In this document: piece after piece, positions 53,303 to 63,357 of the stretch
Position numbering within the stretch: the stretch's first letter is position 1
Layout of the letters: every line of letters starts with the position of its first letter
Assembly: GCF_003719335.1 (NCBI RefSeq)
Contig: NZ_RIAS01000014.1
Span: 110,378-174,377 of the forward strand
Direction of reading: 5' to 3'
DNA length: 64,000 bases
Source: Paenibacillus amylolyticus
Lineage (GTDB): Bacteria > Bacillota > Bacilli > Paenibacillales > Paenibacillaceae
Notes under the pieces: generated by a model
What the model was told of the DNA's origin: nothing
Databases searched by the model: none
What the model saw: the letters and a program-made list of their open reading frames with translations, nothing else
Position numbers and translations under genes: made by a program

Positions 53303-55612
53303 ATGAGAGGAATGTGGCATTCAATGACGACGTATTTCAGTGAACCGCAGAGCATGTATTATCGATTTGGAGAAGATCAGGAGCAGGTATTGAAGGTGCT
53401 CGCTGAGAGATACATTGGGGCTAATGCACAGGCCGATTTCGTATATCGGGCGTTTCAGCACTCCGGAATTTTGCAAAATGAAAAAGGACTTTATGATTTG
53501 AATCTTGGTAAACGCTTTCCAGATGCGCCGAAAGATCATATTTCCTATGCTGCAGCGCTGGTCTGGGGGGATGAGAACCGTAATCTCGATGTGCTGGTAA
53601 GTTGTTATGGACCGGTCCGCTTTTATTTTAACAACGAGTTGATCTACCGTTCTACGGTCATTGATGAGATAACGCCAGATGCCACGGTGAAGCTTGGAAT
53701 CGACATTCAACCTGGCTGGAATACCGTTTGGCTGGAGATGAAAAACACCCCTGCCGGATTCGGATGCCAGTTCGGTTCTGATGAAGGCAAAGTGCGTATT
53801 CTGAATGTACTGGCTCCTTTTCAGGAACGCTCGGGGCAAGCAGGGTGGGTCTTCTCTGAACCTGTTTCATCCGCGGGGGCCCAGCCAAACCTGCTCGCGA
53901 GTCAAGGAGAGAGTAATCTAAAGTGGTTGCCAGAGACGCAGTGGTCTGCTTCCGATCGGAATAAACCGGCTTTGGAACGAATCTATGGACTGCTTCCGGG
54001 CAGACATGCTTATGCATGGACGCACCTGAACAATCGTGATACCTCGGGTCGTCCGGTTCGGTTATCCGGACAATCCTCTGGTCCGATCCAGATCTGGCTC
54101 GGGGACAAGTCAGTTGCAACAATAAAAAATGCAGGATCGTTTGAAGTGGAGGTTGAAGCCGCATTTGGCCGAAATGATCTTCTAGTACGAAGTGAATGTC
54201 AAGCTGGCGCTGACTTATGGGGATTTGACCTGAAAGCATCTGTCGGTACGGAGTCCATTCAATTGCAGCTTCCGCAACGAGTGCAAGGAGCATTGGAAGA
54301 ATGTTGGTTCTATGCAGGTCCTTTTGAATCTGGAGCCGAGCCGGAACTTGCCGATTTGATGCGTTTGGATCGCGTGTACCAGACTAATGCAGGACAGCAG
54401 GATACAGGGACGAGCGGCGTTATGCAAGCAGAGCGGACATACTGGCGTTTGGATCGGCCAGATGCGTTCATCCGACCTTATTATGAAAATGCAATGCTGA
54501 GCAATAAATGGACCGTGGGCAGTGTAACCAACTATGGACGCTGGGATTACCCGCTGGGTGTCACCGTCTATGGCCTGCTCCAGGCAGGACGATATATGCA
54601 GAGACCGGATATTACCCGTTATGCGGCAGAACATGTACAGTCATGCACTCAGATGTATGCGTATTCTCTGTGGGATCGCGAGCAGTATGGTTTTCCTTCT
54701 ATTAATCAGCAGTTAATTATGTTGAAAATGCTGGACAACTGCGGTTCCTTCGGCTCAGCGATGCTGGAATCGTATACGGAATGCAAGGAACCAACCTTCC
54801 TTCCCATTGCCGAACGAATCGCAGACTTTATGCTTAACCGTTTGGAGCGCCGAGCGGATGGGGCGTTCTATCGCACATGTGCAGGGGAGTATGCCGAGAA
54901 CACCATGTGGGCAGATGACCTTTACATGAGCACACCATTCCTTGTGCGATATGCTCGTGTGACAGGGAAGTCCGAAGCACTCGACGAAGCGGCCAAACAG
55001 TTTTCGCTGTATCGTAAATATTTATTTATGCCTGAGTACAAGATTATGTCTCATGTGTATGATTTCAAATATGAACAGGCGACTCAGATTCCTTGGGGGC
55101 GTGGCAACGGATGGACGCTCTTCTCTCTGACGGAAGTATTGGAGGCGTTGCCGGAAGACCATGCGGAGCGTCCCGCTTTAATCGCATTTTTCAATGAGCT
55201 GTGCGAGGGTTATGCGGCACTGCAAAGTGAGAGCGGGCTCTGGCATCAAGTGTTGAATCATTCAGAAACGTATCTGGAAGCCTCCTGTACAGCCATGTTT
55301 GCGTATGGTTTCGCACGTGGTGTACGCTTCGGCTGGTTTAAAGATCCTTCGGTATACGTTACAGCAGCTCAGCGGGCTTGGAAGGGACTGGTGAGCAACG
55401 CCATTGACCGTCAAGGGAACGTTCACGGCGTATGCAGCGGATCAAGATATGCATTCACAGCGGAATACTATGATCAAGACTTACGTACTGTAACCAATGA
55501 CAACCATGGCATTGGCATCATGATGCTGGCAGGAACAGAGGTAGCTAAGATGGAGAGATATTTGTCGGAGCGCACGGCGAAGTCTACAGTTTCTACTGTG
55601 CATTCTGGATAG
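53303..55612 (+). CDS. GH105-type unsaturated rhamnogalacturonyl hydrolase with a long N-terminal extension
   Basis: About 769 residues. The C-terminal half (about 395-765) is an alpha/alpha-barrel of family GH88/GH105: NYGRWDYPLGV, TMWADDLYMSTPFL with the catalytic Asp residues, QIPWGRGNGWTLFSLTEVLE and SGLWHQVLNH. It removes the unsaturated sugar left by pectin lyases. The N-terminal 380 residues are beta-rich, probably one or two sandwich domains, absent from short YesR-type enzymes. There is no signal peptide, so it is cytosolic. The start is uncertain: ATGs lie at 53270, 53285, 53303 and 53324; GGAGA is 11 bases before 53303. Confidence 0.85.
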   Translation: MRGMWHSMTTYFSEPQSMYYRFGEDQEQVLKVLAERYIGANAQADFVYRAFQHSGILQNEKGLYDLNLGKRFPDAPKDHISYAAALVWGDENRNLDVLVSCYGPVRFYFNNELIYRSTVIDEITPDATVKLGIDIQPGWNTVWLEMKNTPAGFGCQFGSDEGKVRILNVLAPFQERSGQAGWVFSEPVSSAGAQPNLLASQGESNLKWLPETQWSASDRNKPALERIYGLLPGRHAYAWTHLNNRDTSGRPVRLSGQSSGPIQIWLGDKSVATIKNAGSFEVEVEAAFGRNDLLVRSECQAGADLWGFDLKASVGTESIQLQLPQRVQGALEECWFYAGPFESGAEPELADLMRLDRVYQTNAGQQDTGTSGVMQAERTYWRLDRPDAFIRPYYENAMLSNKWTVGSVTNYGRWDYPLGVTVYGLLQAGRYMQRPDITRYAAEHVQSCTQMYAYSLWDREQYGFPSINQQLIMLKMLDNCGSFGSAMLESYTECKEPTFLPIAERIADFMLNRLERRADGAFYRTCAGEYAENTMWADDLYMSTPFLVRYARVTGKSEALDEAAKQFSLYRKYLFMPEYKIMSHVYDFKYEQATQIPWGRGNGWTLFSLTEVLEALPEDHAERPALIAFFNELCEGYAALQSESGLWHQVLNHSETYLEASCTAMFAYGFARGVRFGWFKDPSVYVTAAQRAWKGLVSNAIDRQGNVHGVCSGSRYAFTAEYYDQDLRTVTNDNHGIGIMMLAGTEVAKMERYLSERTAKSTVSTVHSG

Positions 55613-55678
55613 AACGAGGTTGTACCATCTTCCTACCTGTTTCATTTTTTAGCGTTGTTCATAATGAAGGGTTAAGCG

Positions 55679-55712
55679 CCACCGGGAATGTGGTTTCCGG
55701 TGGTTTTTCTTT
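55679..55712 (+). terminator. Terminator after the GH105 gene
   Basis: CCACCGGGAA pairs with TTCCGGTGG, followed by TTTTTCTTTCC. Confidence 0.85.
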
Positions 55713-55791
55713 CCTGCGAACCCCTTACTTTTTTGACAGGATAGCTTACTTTTGTTTATGTCATGTACAGAGACAGGCGATTACAATAGTT

Positions 55792-55806
55792 TTGTAAGCG
55801 ATTTCA
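55792..55806 (+). promoter_or_regulatory. cre site at the promoter of the importer operon
   Basis: TTGTAAGCGATTTCA fits WTGNAANCGNWNNCW at all fixed positions. It lies five bases after a TACAAT -10-like element (55782-55787), where bound CcpA would block transcription. Confidence 0.65.
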
Positions 55807-55835
55807 TATAAGCAAAAAGGGGAGGAAATTCATTC

Positions 55836-57167
55836 ATGATCATCACCAAAAAGTGGGTAACCCTGTTCTGCCTGTCCCTGTTATTATTCGCTACAGCCTG
55901 TTCTGGAGGAACCTCAAGCACACCAGCATCTTCCGGTGAGTCAGGTCAAGGCGGTGCGTCTGACAAAATTGAACTACGCATGACCTGGTGGGGATCACAG
56001 ACCAGACATGATCTGACAACCAAAGTAATCAAACTGTTTGAAGAGAAACATCCAGGCATCACGATTAAACCTGAATATTCGGGATGGGATGGTTATTTTG
56101 ACAAGCTTACAACACAGGTCGCTGGCTCCAACGCTCCAGATATCATCCAGATGGATTATGCGTTTCTGACGGACTTTGCGCGGCGCGGTGCTTTGCTCGA
56201 CTTGACGCCTTATGCAGATAAAGAACTGCGTATTAAAGATCACGACAAGAGTATGATTACAGCCGGATCGATCGACGATAAATTATATGCCATCACCCTG
56301 GGGGTCAATGCACCAGGTGTCATATATGATGCAACATTATTCCAGCAGCTCGGCATTGAAGAGCCACAGGAGAGCTGGACATGGGAGGACTTCTCAGCGA
56401 CTGCAGCCAAGATTGCGGCGGCGAAGGGAGAGGGGTTCTACGGCTCCGCTGACATTTCCGGTGCCACCAACATGTTTGAGGTATTTGTACGCCAGTCCGG
56501 CAAAGGACTATTCGAAGATGGCACCATGACAGCCACAAGTGACCAATTGAAAGAGTGGTTTGATATGTGGGCCGCCCTGCGTGAGAACAGAGGAGCTACG
56601 TCTGCAGAAGTCGCAGCTTCGACAACGAATGCACTCGAAACCAGACCGATTTCTTTGGGTACAGCAGCCATGGATTTTGCATGGTCCAACCAGTTGCTTA
56701 CGTTCCAACAAGTCAACAAAAACCAGGATCATAAACTTGGCATTCAAGTGTTGCCACACGGTGTGAACGAACAACGGATCGGTGAGTATCTGAAGCCGGG
56801 CCAGTTCCTGTCCGGTTATTCCAAATCGAAACATCCCAAAGAAGTGGCTATGTTCATTGATTTCATGGTAAATGATCCAGAAGCAACAGCGATTCTTGGC
56901 TCGGAGCGCGGTGTGCCTGTCAACGCAAGCATCCGTGAGCAGATGCAGCCGAAGCTGTCAGAGGGAGAGCAAGTCATTTTCCAATTCATTGATACCGTAT
57001 CGAAGCATTCCAGTGAGATTAGCCCGCCATACCCGCAAGGATTTGCTGAAGTAGACACGAGTTTCAAAAGTGCAAGCGAACAGATCGCTTTTGGCCAAGG
57101 TAGTATGACAGACATCATTGCCCAATTTATTGAAGGCGCCAAAGCAACGCTTGGATCAAGCCAGTAA
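55836..57167 (+). CDS. Extracellular sugar-binding lipoprotein of an ABC importer
   Basis: A 443-residue lipoprotein, lipobox ATAC with Cys22. The fold is that of family 1 sugar-binding proteins (IELRMTWWGSQTRHDLTTKV, DIIQMDYAFLTDFARRGALLDL). AAAGGGGAGG lies upstream of the ATG. It feeds the two permeases that follow. Neighbouring GH105 and YesMN-like genes suggest it binds a pectin fragment such as an unsaturated rhamnogalacturonan oligosaccharide, as proposed for YesO. Confidence 0.9.
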   Translation: MIITKKWVTLFCLSLLLFATACSGGTSSTPASSGESGQGGASDKIELRMTWWGSQTRHDLTTKVIKLFEEKHPGITIKPEYSGWDGYFDKLTTQVAGSNAPDIIQMDYAFLTDFARRGALLDLTPYADKELRIKDHDKSMITAGSIDDKLYAITLGVNAPGVIYDATLFQQLGIEEPQESWTWEDFSATAAKIAAAKGEGFYGSADISGATNMFEVFVRQSGKGLFEDGTMTATSDQLKEWFDMWAALRENRGATSAEVAASTTNALETRPISLGTAAMDFAWSNQLLTFQQVNKNQDHKLGIQVLPHGVNEQRIGEYLKPGQFLSGYSKSKHPKEVAMFIDFMVNDPEATAILGSERGVPVNASIREQMQPKLSEGEQVIFQFIDTVSKHSSEISPPYPQGFAEVDTSFKSASEQIAFGQGSMTDIIAQFIEGAKATLGSSQ

Positions 57168-57206
57168 AGAGAATATAACTTGTAGCTAGACGAGTTTAAC
57201 CTGTAT

Positions 57207-57249
57207 TTGTATCTGTAAATATATCGCGCAGATATATTTACGGATACAA
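57207..57249 (+). other. Long intercistronic stem-loop after the binding-protein gene
   Basis: TTGTATCTGTAAATATAT at 57207-57224 pairs with ATATATTTACGGATACAA at 57232-57249, 18 base pairs with one G-U pair and a 7-base loop. No T-run follows. A structure in this place can protect the binding-protein mRNA from 3' decay and so raise its yield relative to the permeases. Confidence 0.7.
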
Positions 57250-57300
57250 CTGGCAGAAACCGTTCCAATGAACTTCAAATATTGCGGGGAGGTTGCGAAA

Positions 57301-58251
57301 ATGACGACATCACAGGTCAGTCAAGCCAGAATCGAGAAAGTAGCCGCCCGGCGCGTGAGACGTCGATACGCCCATAATGGAGCCGCACTGCTTTTTCTCG
57401 CCCCTTGGCTTGTCGGATTAGTATTCCTGACCCTGGGTCCCATGCTTGCTTCGTTATACATTTCCTTTACCGACTACAGTATCCTGGCCGCCCCGAATTG
57501 GGTCGGTCTGGATAATTACGTCACAATGTTTACTTCTGACAAACTGTTCGGCAAGTCACTTCAGGTGACATTTACCTATGTAGCGGTATCTGTTCCGCTT
57601 AAACTGATTTTTGCTTTGTTTGTTGCTATGCTGCTCAACAAAGGCATTCGCGGACTTGGCATATATCGCACCGTGTATTACATCCCGACATTGCTGGGAG
57701 GCAGCGTAGCTATTGCGATGTTATGGCGGAAAATGCTCGGCGGTGACGGGTTGCTTAACAGCGTGCTTGCAATGGTAGGCATTAAAGCGCCGGACTGGGT
57801 GGCTAATCCGAAGTACGCATTGTATTCCATTGTTCTGTTGTCCGTATGGCAGTTTGGCTCATCCATGATCATCTTCCTGGCCGGACTCAAACAGATTCCG
57901 CCGGAGTACGATGAAGCTTCAGCCGTAGATGGTGCGGGTCCGATGCGGAGATTTTTCTATATCACGTTGCCGATCCTGTCGCCAGTGATCTTCTTTAATC
58001 TGGTTATGCAACTGATTACGTCCTTTCAATCGTTCACGCAGGCCTTCATTATCAGTAACGGTAGCGGTGGTCCGGTGAATTCAACATTGATGTACTCTCT
58101 GTATCTGTACAAAAAAGGGTTCTCCTTCTTCCAGATGGGTTACGCTTCCGCCATGGCATGGGTGCTGGTAATCCTGATCGGCGTATTTACATTGCTCGTA
58201 TTCCGCAGCAGCAAGTTGTGGGTACACTATGAGGATGGTGGAAAATCATGA
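57301..58251 (+). CDS. Carbohydrate ABC transporter permease, MalF/YesP type
   Basis: A 316-residue membrane protein with six membrane segments and the EAA loop YDEASAVDGAGPMRRFFYITLP. GGGGAGG lies about eight bases upstream of the ATG at 57301; the ATG at 57268 is earlier but has no ribosome binding site. Its stop overlaps the next gene by ATGA. Confidence 0.9.
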   Translation: MTTSQVSQARIEKVAARRVRRRYAHNGAALLFLAPWLVGLVFLTLGPMLASLYISFTDYSILAAPNWVGLDNYVTMFTSDKLFGKSLQVTFTYVAVSVPLKLIFALFVAMLLNKGIRGLGIYRTVYYIPTLLGGSVAIAMLWRKMLGGDGLLNSVLAMVGIKAPDWVANPKYALYSIVLLSVWQFGSSMIIFLAGLKQIPPEYDEASAVDGAGPMRRFFYITLPILSPVIFFNLVMQLITSFQSFTQAFIISNGSGGPVNSTLMYSLYLYKKGFSFFQMGYASAMAWVLVILIGVFTLLVFRSSKLWVHYEDGGKS

Positions 58252-59096
58252 TTGGACAACGGAACTCTGCAGCATGGATTGTCACCAAACATGTTCTAAT
58301 ATCAGGCATCGCCTTTGTCATGCTCTATCCTGTTCTGTGGATGCTGGGCAGCTCGTTCAAACCGGGACATATGATTTTTACGGAGACCTGGTTCTGGCCG
58401 AAGGAGTGGAATTGGCAAAATTATATGACGGGCTGGTCTGGTGCTCAGGGCAATGCTTTTTCCAAATTTCTGACCAACTCCGTTGTTCTGTCGGTGGGAG
58501 CCGTACTAGGAAATGTAATCTCCTGTTCAATGGCGGCCTATGCATTTGCCCGGCTGAACTTCCGCTTCAAAGCCATCTGCTTCGGGTTGATGCTAATGAC
58601 GATTATGCTGCCGCATCACGTTACGCTGATCCCGCAGTATATTCTCTTTAATCAGCTGGAGTGGGTGAATACGTACCTGCCGCTTGTTGTGCCGAAATGG
58701 CTTGCGACCGATGCGTTCTTCATCTTCCTGATGGTACAGTTTTTCCGGGGATTGCCGCGAGAACTGGACGAAGCAGCGACGATCGATGGTTGTGGACCGG
58801 TAAGAATCTATACCAAAATCATTATCCCGCTCGCTTTTCCGGCACTGGTAACGACGATGATCTTTACGTTCTTGTGGACATGGGATGATTTCTTCAGTCA
58901 GTTGATCTACCTGAGCGACGTGAGCAAGTACACCGTTCCGCTGGGACTGCGCCTGTTCCTGGATTCGAGCTCACAGTCCGATTGGGGTCCGATGTTTGCG
59001 ATGTCTGTTTTATCCCTTGTGCCATGTTTTATCGTATTTATCGTGTGTCAGAAGTACTTCGTGGAAGGAATCGCGACCTCTGGGCTCAAAGGGTAA
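58248..59096 (+). CDS. Carbohydrate ABC transporter permease, MalG/YesQ type
   Basis: A 282-residue membrane protein with six membrane segments and the EAA loop LDEAATIDGCGPVRIYTKIIIP. It is translationally coupled to the upstream permease. The C-terminus is VEGIATSGLKG. No ATPase gene is linked, so the importer probably relies on a shared MsmX-type ATPase. Confidence 0.9.
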   Translation: MIGQRNSAAWIVTKHVLISGIAFVMLYPVLWMLGSSFKPGHMIFTETWFWPKEWNWQNYMTGWSGAQGNAFSKFLTNSVVLSVGAVLGNVISCSMAAYAFARLNFRFKAICFGLMLMTIMLPHHVTLIPQYILFNQLEWVNTYLPLVVPKWLATDAFFIFLMVQFFRGLPRELDEAATIDGCGPVRIYTKIIIPLAFPALVTTMIFTFLWTWDDFFSQLIYLSDVSKYTVPLGLRLFLDSSSQSDWGPMFAMSVLSLVPCFIVFIVCQKYFVEGIATSGLKG

Positions 59097-59123
59097 TTCC
59101 AAGACGAAACGAGTTGATTCCGA

Positions 59124-61013
59124 GTGCGAAAAACAAGATGGTCTGCCTACATTCTTCAAAAGCTGCAACAAAGCAAGCTCTCCACATTGATGGTGACTTG
59201 CTTTATTGCGTTTAATTTGTTGCTTGTCTCCATTATTGTATGGCTGGCTTACCAATCCTTCTCTGCGGTCACATTTACCGAAATCAGCAAAGCACGTCTT
59301 GCTCTTTTGAATGAGAGCACTAGGCGGGGCTTTGATTTTATTACAGGGGTAACGGGCACGTCCTATGGGCTCGCAAGCAACAGGGAGTTGTCCAACTTGC
59401 TGGATACGTCCAATACGGGCAGGTTGGCACAGATTCATCAGCGGAGAGAAGTTACGCGAATTCTGGATCACACCATGGTGGTGAGTGAAGGAATTACCTC
59501 GATTGAGTTGTATACCGATGCCTTTAATGAAGTAACGGTTACGATGGCTGACCATATTTTTCCGGTAGATGCTATATCGAATGATTCATGGTTTGCCGCA
59601 CTGGAAAAGGCGGACGCAGCCTGGGTTCCGTTACGTGAGAATGAATCGGGCCAATCCTTGGTTGGATATGCACAGCGGATCTATGACAGTCGGGGTGGGA
59701 CGGTCGCTTATGTGCTCATTCGTCTAAGCAGGGCGGATATCGTACGCAGATTTGCCGATGTTCCTATGGTGCTCGATGGCCAAGTGCTGCTGGTCGATAC
59801 CGCAGGCAATGTGGTAATGCGGATGGGGAAAGCCGATCCGTCAGGAGGAAGTACGGGGCAGTCTGATCGAGAAGATCAATCAAGTCCTGGAGAAAAGCAG
59901 ACTATAGCTCAAGGAACGGTGGAAGGAACGGACTCATCTTCTTCTATTATAGATAGTGCCTGGATTCAGGAGCATGCGCGACCTGGAGAAGATGGATTCG
60001 AAGTGGTATCGGGTCAACCGGGTGGAGCCCAATTGGTGCTGTATTCCAGGCCTGCTATGCTTCAGTGGCGTCTTGTGCAGACGATTCCTGTCTATACTTT
60101 GTTATCCCCGGTGCGCCAAGCAGGCTGGCAGATTCTCGGCATCGCCGTGCTTGGATTGTTATGCTCGGCTGTGCTTGCTTATTTGTTTGTAAGGCAGATT
60201 ATTCGGCCTCTGCGCCAATTGATCAAACGAATGAGACAGCTCGAAAAAGGGGACTTCGATACGCGTGTAAAACTGTCGTTTACAGAGGAGTACGCGCATC
60301 TGGCATATGGGTTTAACCATATGGCTTCACAGCTTACGATGCTGATGGAGCAGGTCAAGGAAGAGAGTCGTGCGAAACGGGAAGCGCAAACCAGCTTGCT
60401 TGAAGCGCAGATCAAACCCCATTTCTTATACAATACGCTGGATATGATTCACTGGCGTGCACTTGATTATGAAGCGAAGGACATCAGTCGTATGATTGTG
60501 CAATTGAGCAAGCTGCTGCGGATCGGGCTGAGCGGGGGCAGGTTGTTTATCCGTGTAAGGGATGAATTGGAGCATGCCCGTTGTTACGTCAGTATTCAAT
60601 CTGAACGCTTGCCATTCTCCATTCAATATGAGGAGCGTATCGATCCGCGTATACGTGGGTGTCATATCCCCAAGATCATTTTGCAACCCTTTATTGAAAA
60701 TGCTGTGATGCATGGGCATCCATCGGAAGGGACGTTGCGTATCCACGTATGTATTGCCCCGGCGGAAGGGTCTGTTGCTGACATCACCATTCGAATCGCG
60801 GATAATGGACAAGGTTTGCCGGAGGGGTGGAACATGGAGGATGCACGAGGTATCGGTGTTCGTAATGTACATCAACGCATTCAGTTGTACTGCGGACAAA
60901 GGTATGGCGTGCAGTTAAGTAATGGAGGTTCAGGCGGTGTCGAAGTGGAGATTACACTACCGCGCATTGAGACCGAAGAGCAATTAAATCTGTGGCTGGA
61001 CGGTGAAAAATGA
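59124..61013 (+). CDS. YesM-type sensor histidine kinase
   Basis: A 629-residue membrane kinase. Membrane segments near residues 20-45 and 335-357 flank an extracytoplasmic sensor domain. A HAMP domain and the His-kinase internal region follow, with His433 in QIKPHFLYNTLD, and then an HATPase domain (IADNGQGLPEG). This is the LytS/YesM class. GTG at 59124 is the only start near, with a poor ribosome binding site, 27 bases after the permease stop. It pairs with the response regulator that overlaps it by ATGA. Confidence 0.9.
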   Translation: MRKTRWSAYILQKLQQSKLSTLMVTCFIAFNLLLVSIIVWLAYQSFSAVTFTEISKARLALLNESTRRGFDFITGVTGTSYGLASNRELSNLLDTSNTGRLAQIHQRREVTRILDHTMVVSEGITSIELYTDAFNEVTVTMADHIFPVDAISNDSWFAALEKADAAWVPLRENESGQSLVGYAQRIYDSRGGTVAYVLIRLSRADIVRRFADVPMVLDGQVLLVDTAGNVVMRMGKADPSGGSTGQSDREDQSSPGEKQTIAQGTVEGTDSSSSIIDSAWIQEHARPGEDGFEVVSGQPGGAQLVLYSRPAMLQWRLVQTIPVYTLLSPVRQAGWQILGIAVLGLLCSAVLAYLFVRQIIRPLRQLIKRMRQLEKGDFDTRVKLSFTEEYAHLAYGFNHMASQLTMLMEQVKEESRAKREAQTSLLEAQIKPHFLYNTLDMIHWRALDYEAKDISRMIVQLSKLLRIGLSGGRLFIRVRDELEHARCYVSIQSERLPFSIQYEERIDPRIRGCHIPKIILQPFIENAVMHGHPSEGTLRIHVCIAPAEGSVADITIRIADNGQGLPEGWNMEDARGIGVRNVHQRIQLYCGQRYGVQLSNGGSGGVEVEITLPRIETEEQLNLWLDGEK

Positions 61014-62617
61014 TGAAAACCATTATGCTTGTCGATGACGACCCGCATATTATTAAAGCGCTGACCGAGCATATCAACTGGCCCTCCCTGGGCCTGAGTA
61101 TTGCTGGTACAGCGGCAAACGGGGTGGATGCACTTGAGCTGTTCCACCGCGTACGTCCGGATCTTGTCATGACCGACGTATACTTACCGGGTATGACCGG
61201 ACTCGAAGTCACGCAGGAGTTGCGGCGTGACTATCCCCACTTGCCGATTATCATCCTTAGTGGATATGACGAGTTTGAAAACGCTAGAGCGGCTATGCGC
61301 TGGGGCGTGAATCACTTTTTGCTAAAGCCAGCGGAGGTGGAGGAGATTGAGTCAGTGCTGCGGGAAGTGATGCTGGAACAAGATGTGCGAGAGCGGCGAG
61401 AGCGACTGGAGCGGACGTACAAACAAGAAGCGGGACGAGTGCTCCCTTACCTGCGCAAACAGTTCCTTCATGAGTTGCTGACCACACGTTATCGAGCAGA
61501 CGAATTACCCGAGGCACGGATGGAGTATATCGGGTTTCAAATCTATGATAAGGTTCGTGCAGTCAGTTTGCAGCTGAATCGTCCGGGTTTTATGACACGT
61601 ATGAAAGAGCGAGACTGGCAACTGTTACGTTATGGAGCGGCAGATATCATTCAGGAAACAGTGAAGCAACAGACTGCTGGGATGGCGAATTGCCAAGTGG
61701 AGGTTGTGGATTATTCGGATCAGGTATTTGTGCTCGTGATGCTTGGAGACAAGGATTATTTGGAGGACTTGCAGGATCTCGTAGGTCGGATGATTGATCA
61801 GATCTTTACGTATCTAAAAATTGAAGTTAGCGCCGGTATTGGCCGGGTGAAAGATCATCCCTGCGAAGTCATCGACTCTTATCTGGAGAGCAGGGAAGCG
61901 GTAGAACGAGCGGAGTTTCAGGGCGGGAACCGCATTTATCATGTGGAGACATCGGAAGGGATGGAGCGGAGTGCGACAGATTATTCTTTGTTGCTTCATC
62001 AATGGGATGAGGCGTGGGCTGATCTGCGGGTTAGTCAAGCGGAGGAGGTCTGGCTTCAATTATTCCAATCGCTGCAAGAGGGGAACTGTGCAAGCATTCA
62101 GGATGCCCAGGTGGTAGCAGTTAGTTTATTTGATACGATGATGCATAGCTGGAAAAAGCAACATCCGATGCTGACACCGCCTCTCACGATGAGCGACTTC
62201 CTGCGTGAAATACAGTCGAAATATGCTTTGCTTGATCTGATAAACTGGATGGATGGCGTCATTAAGGGATGGCTGGAGCAGATCCGTAAGGAGATGGGGG
62301 AGAAGAAAAGCAACAAGCTTATCGCTCAAGTGAAACATTACGTTGAGGAGCATTACGCAGAGGAGATCAGTTTCGAGGCTATCGCAAAAGGTCTTTTTGT
62401 GCACCCCAAGTATTTAAGCCAGCTATTCAAAAGGGTAACCGGAGAGAATTTTGTCAGCTACCTGAATGGGTATCGGATCCAGCGGGCAGTGGAGCTTTTG
62501 CAGTCGGGACATTATATGGTTTACGAAGTCAGTGAGATGACGGGGTTCCGAAATGCGACGTATTTTAGTCAGGTGTTCAAGATGTTGACGGGGAAAAGCC
62601 CATCAGAGGTGGGTTGA
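61010..62617 (+). CDS. YesN-type response regulator with AraC DNA-binding domain
   Basis: A 535-residue regulator. The receiver has the acidic pocket DDDP and phosphorylated Asp56 in MTDVYLPGMTG. A long middle region follows. The C-terminal 100 residues are an AraC double helix-turn-helix (IAKGLFVHPKYLSQLFKRVTGENF, VSEMTGFRNATYFSQVFKMLTG). It is coupled to the kinase gene and should activate the importer and GH105 genes on sensing the sugar ligand. Confidence 0.9.
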   Translation: MMKTIMLVDDDPHIIKALTEHINWPSLGLSIAGTAANGVDALELFHRVRPDLVMTDVYLPGMTGLEVTQELRRDYPHLPIIILSGYDEFENARAAMRWGVNHFLLKPAEVEEIESVLREVMLEQDVRERRERLERTYKQEAGRVLPYLRKQFLHELLTTRYRADELPEARMEYIGFQIYDKVRAVSLQLNRPGFMTRMKERDWQLLRYGAADIIQETVKQQTAGMANCQVEVVDYSDQVFVLVMLGDKDYLEDLQDLVGRMIDQIFTYLKIEVSAGIGRVKDHPCEVIDSYLESREAVERAEFQGGNRIYHVETSEGMERSATDYSLLLHQWDEAWADLRVSQAEEVWLQLFQSLQEGNCASIQDAQVVAVSLFDTMMHSWKKQHPMLTPPLTMSDFLREIQSKYALLDLINWMDGVIKGWLEQIRKEMGEKKSNKLIAQVKHYVEEHYAEEISFEAIAKGLFVHPKYLSQLFKRVTGENFVSYLNGYRIQRAVELLQSGHYMVYEVSEMTGFRNATYFSQVFKMLTGKSPSEVG

Positions 62618-62802
62618 GGTGGTAGAATTGTCAGTTAAGTAAGATGAAGATTTGGGATTCTAAGTCAGATCGAGTTAGGTGAACGCCCAGAATAGAGTAC
62701 TATATAGTAGAGGAAGAGGTAAGGCGAGTATGAAATGCAGCTTATTCCAGAGAGTAGATGATGTTGTTTAATGCTAGTCATGAAAGGTGTGAGAGGGGCG
62801 AA

Positions 62803-63357
62803 ATGATCATTAATGACCAGGATTATCGTGTCAAAGGGATGCATTATACCATTCGTTCAGCCATGGAAAAGGATGCTGATAAGTTAAGTTCACTTCGTGT
62901 GCAACTGGACGGGGAAACGGATAACATGGATCGTGAAGCGGGAGAAGCCTTCATTGATGTTGCTGGTTTCAGAGAGCTGATTCGCATGGATACCGCAAAG
63001 CGTAACCATCTGTTTCTGGTTGCTGTGGCATCAGGTGACATTGTCGGGTACTGCAGGTGTGCTGGATCTGAGTTAAAGCGTTTTTCGCATCAGGTTGAGT
63101 TTGGGGTATGTGTTGCCCGTTCTTTCTGGGGATATGGCATAGGAAGAGAGATGCTACAATCGTCTTTACAATGGGTAGATGAACAAGGAATTGAAAAGGT
63201 AACGTTAAAGGTACTTGCAACGAATGATAAAGCGATACGATTATATGAGACAAGCGGTTTTGAGGTTGAAGGTGTATTCAAGCGAGATCGAAGGCATGCG
63301 GATGGCCGGTATTACGATACCGTGGTGATGGCCAGATTTGCTGATGGAATGAGGTAG
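62803..63357 (+). CDS. GNAT-family N-acetyltransferase
   Basis: A 184-residue cytosolic acetyltransferase. The acetyl-CoA pyrophosphate loop is RSFWGYGIGREML, and the C-terminal half has KVTLKVLATNDKAIRLYETSGFEVEGVFKRD, as in RimL/SpeG-like enzymes. The start ATG at 62803 follows GAGAGGGG; the open frame extends to 62758 without a ribosome binding site. The substrate is unknown. Confidence 0.87.
   Translation: MIINDQDYRVKGMHYTIRSAMEKDADKLSSLRVQLDGETDNMDREAGEAFIDVAGFRELIRMDTAKRNHLFLVAVASGDIVGYCRCAGSELKRFSHQVEFGVCVARSFWGYGIGREMLQSSLQWVDEQGIEKVTLKVLATNDKAIRLYETSGFEVEGVFKRDRRHADGRYYDTVVMARFADGMR

Noticed and set aside
62698..62709. Palindrome TACTATATAGTA before the GNAT gene
   Set aside because: It is AT-rich and short, could be part of a -10 region, and is not distinct enough to call an operator.
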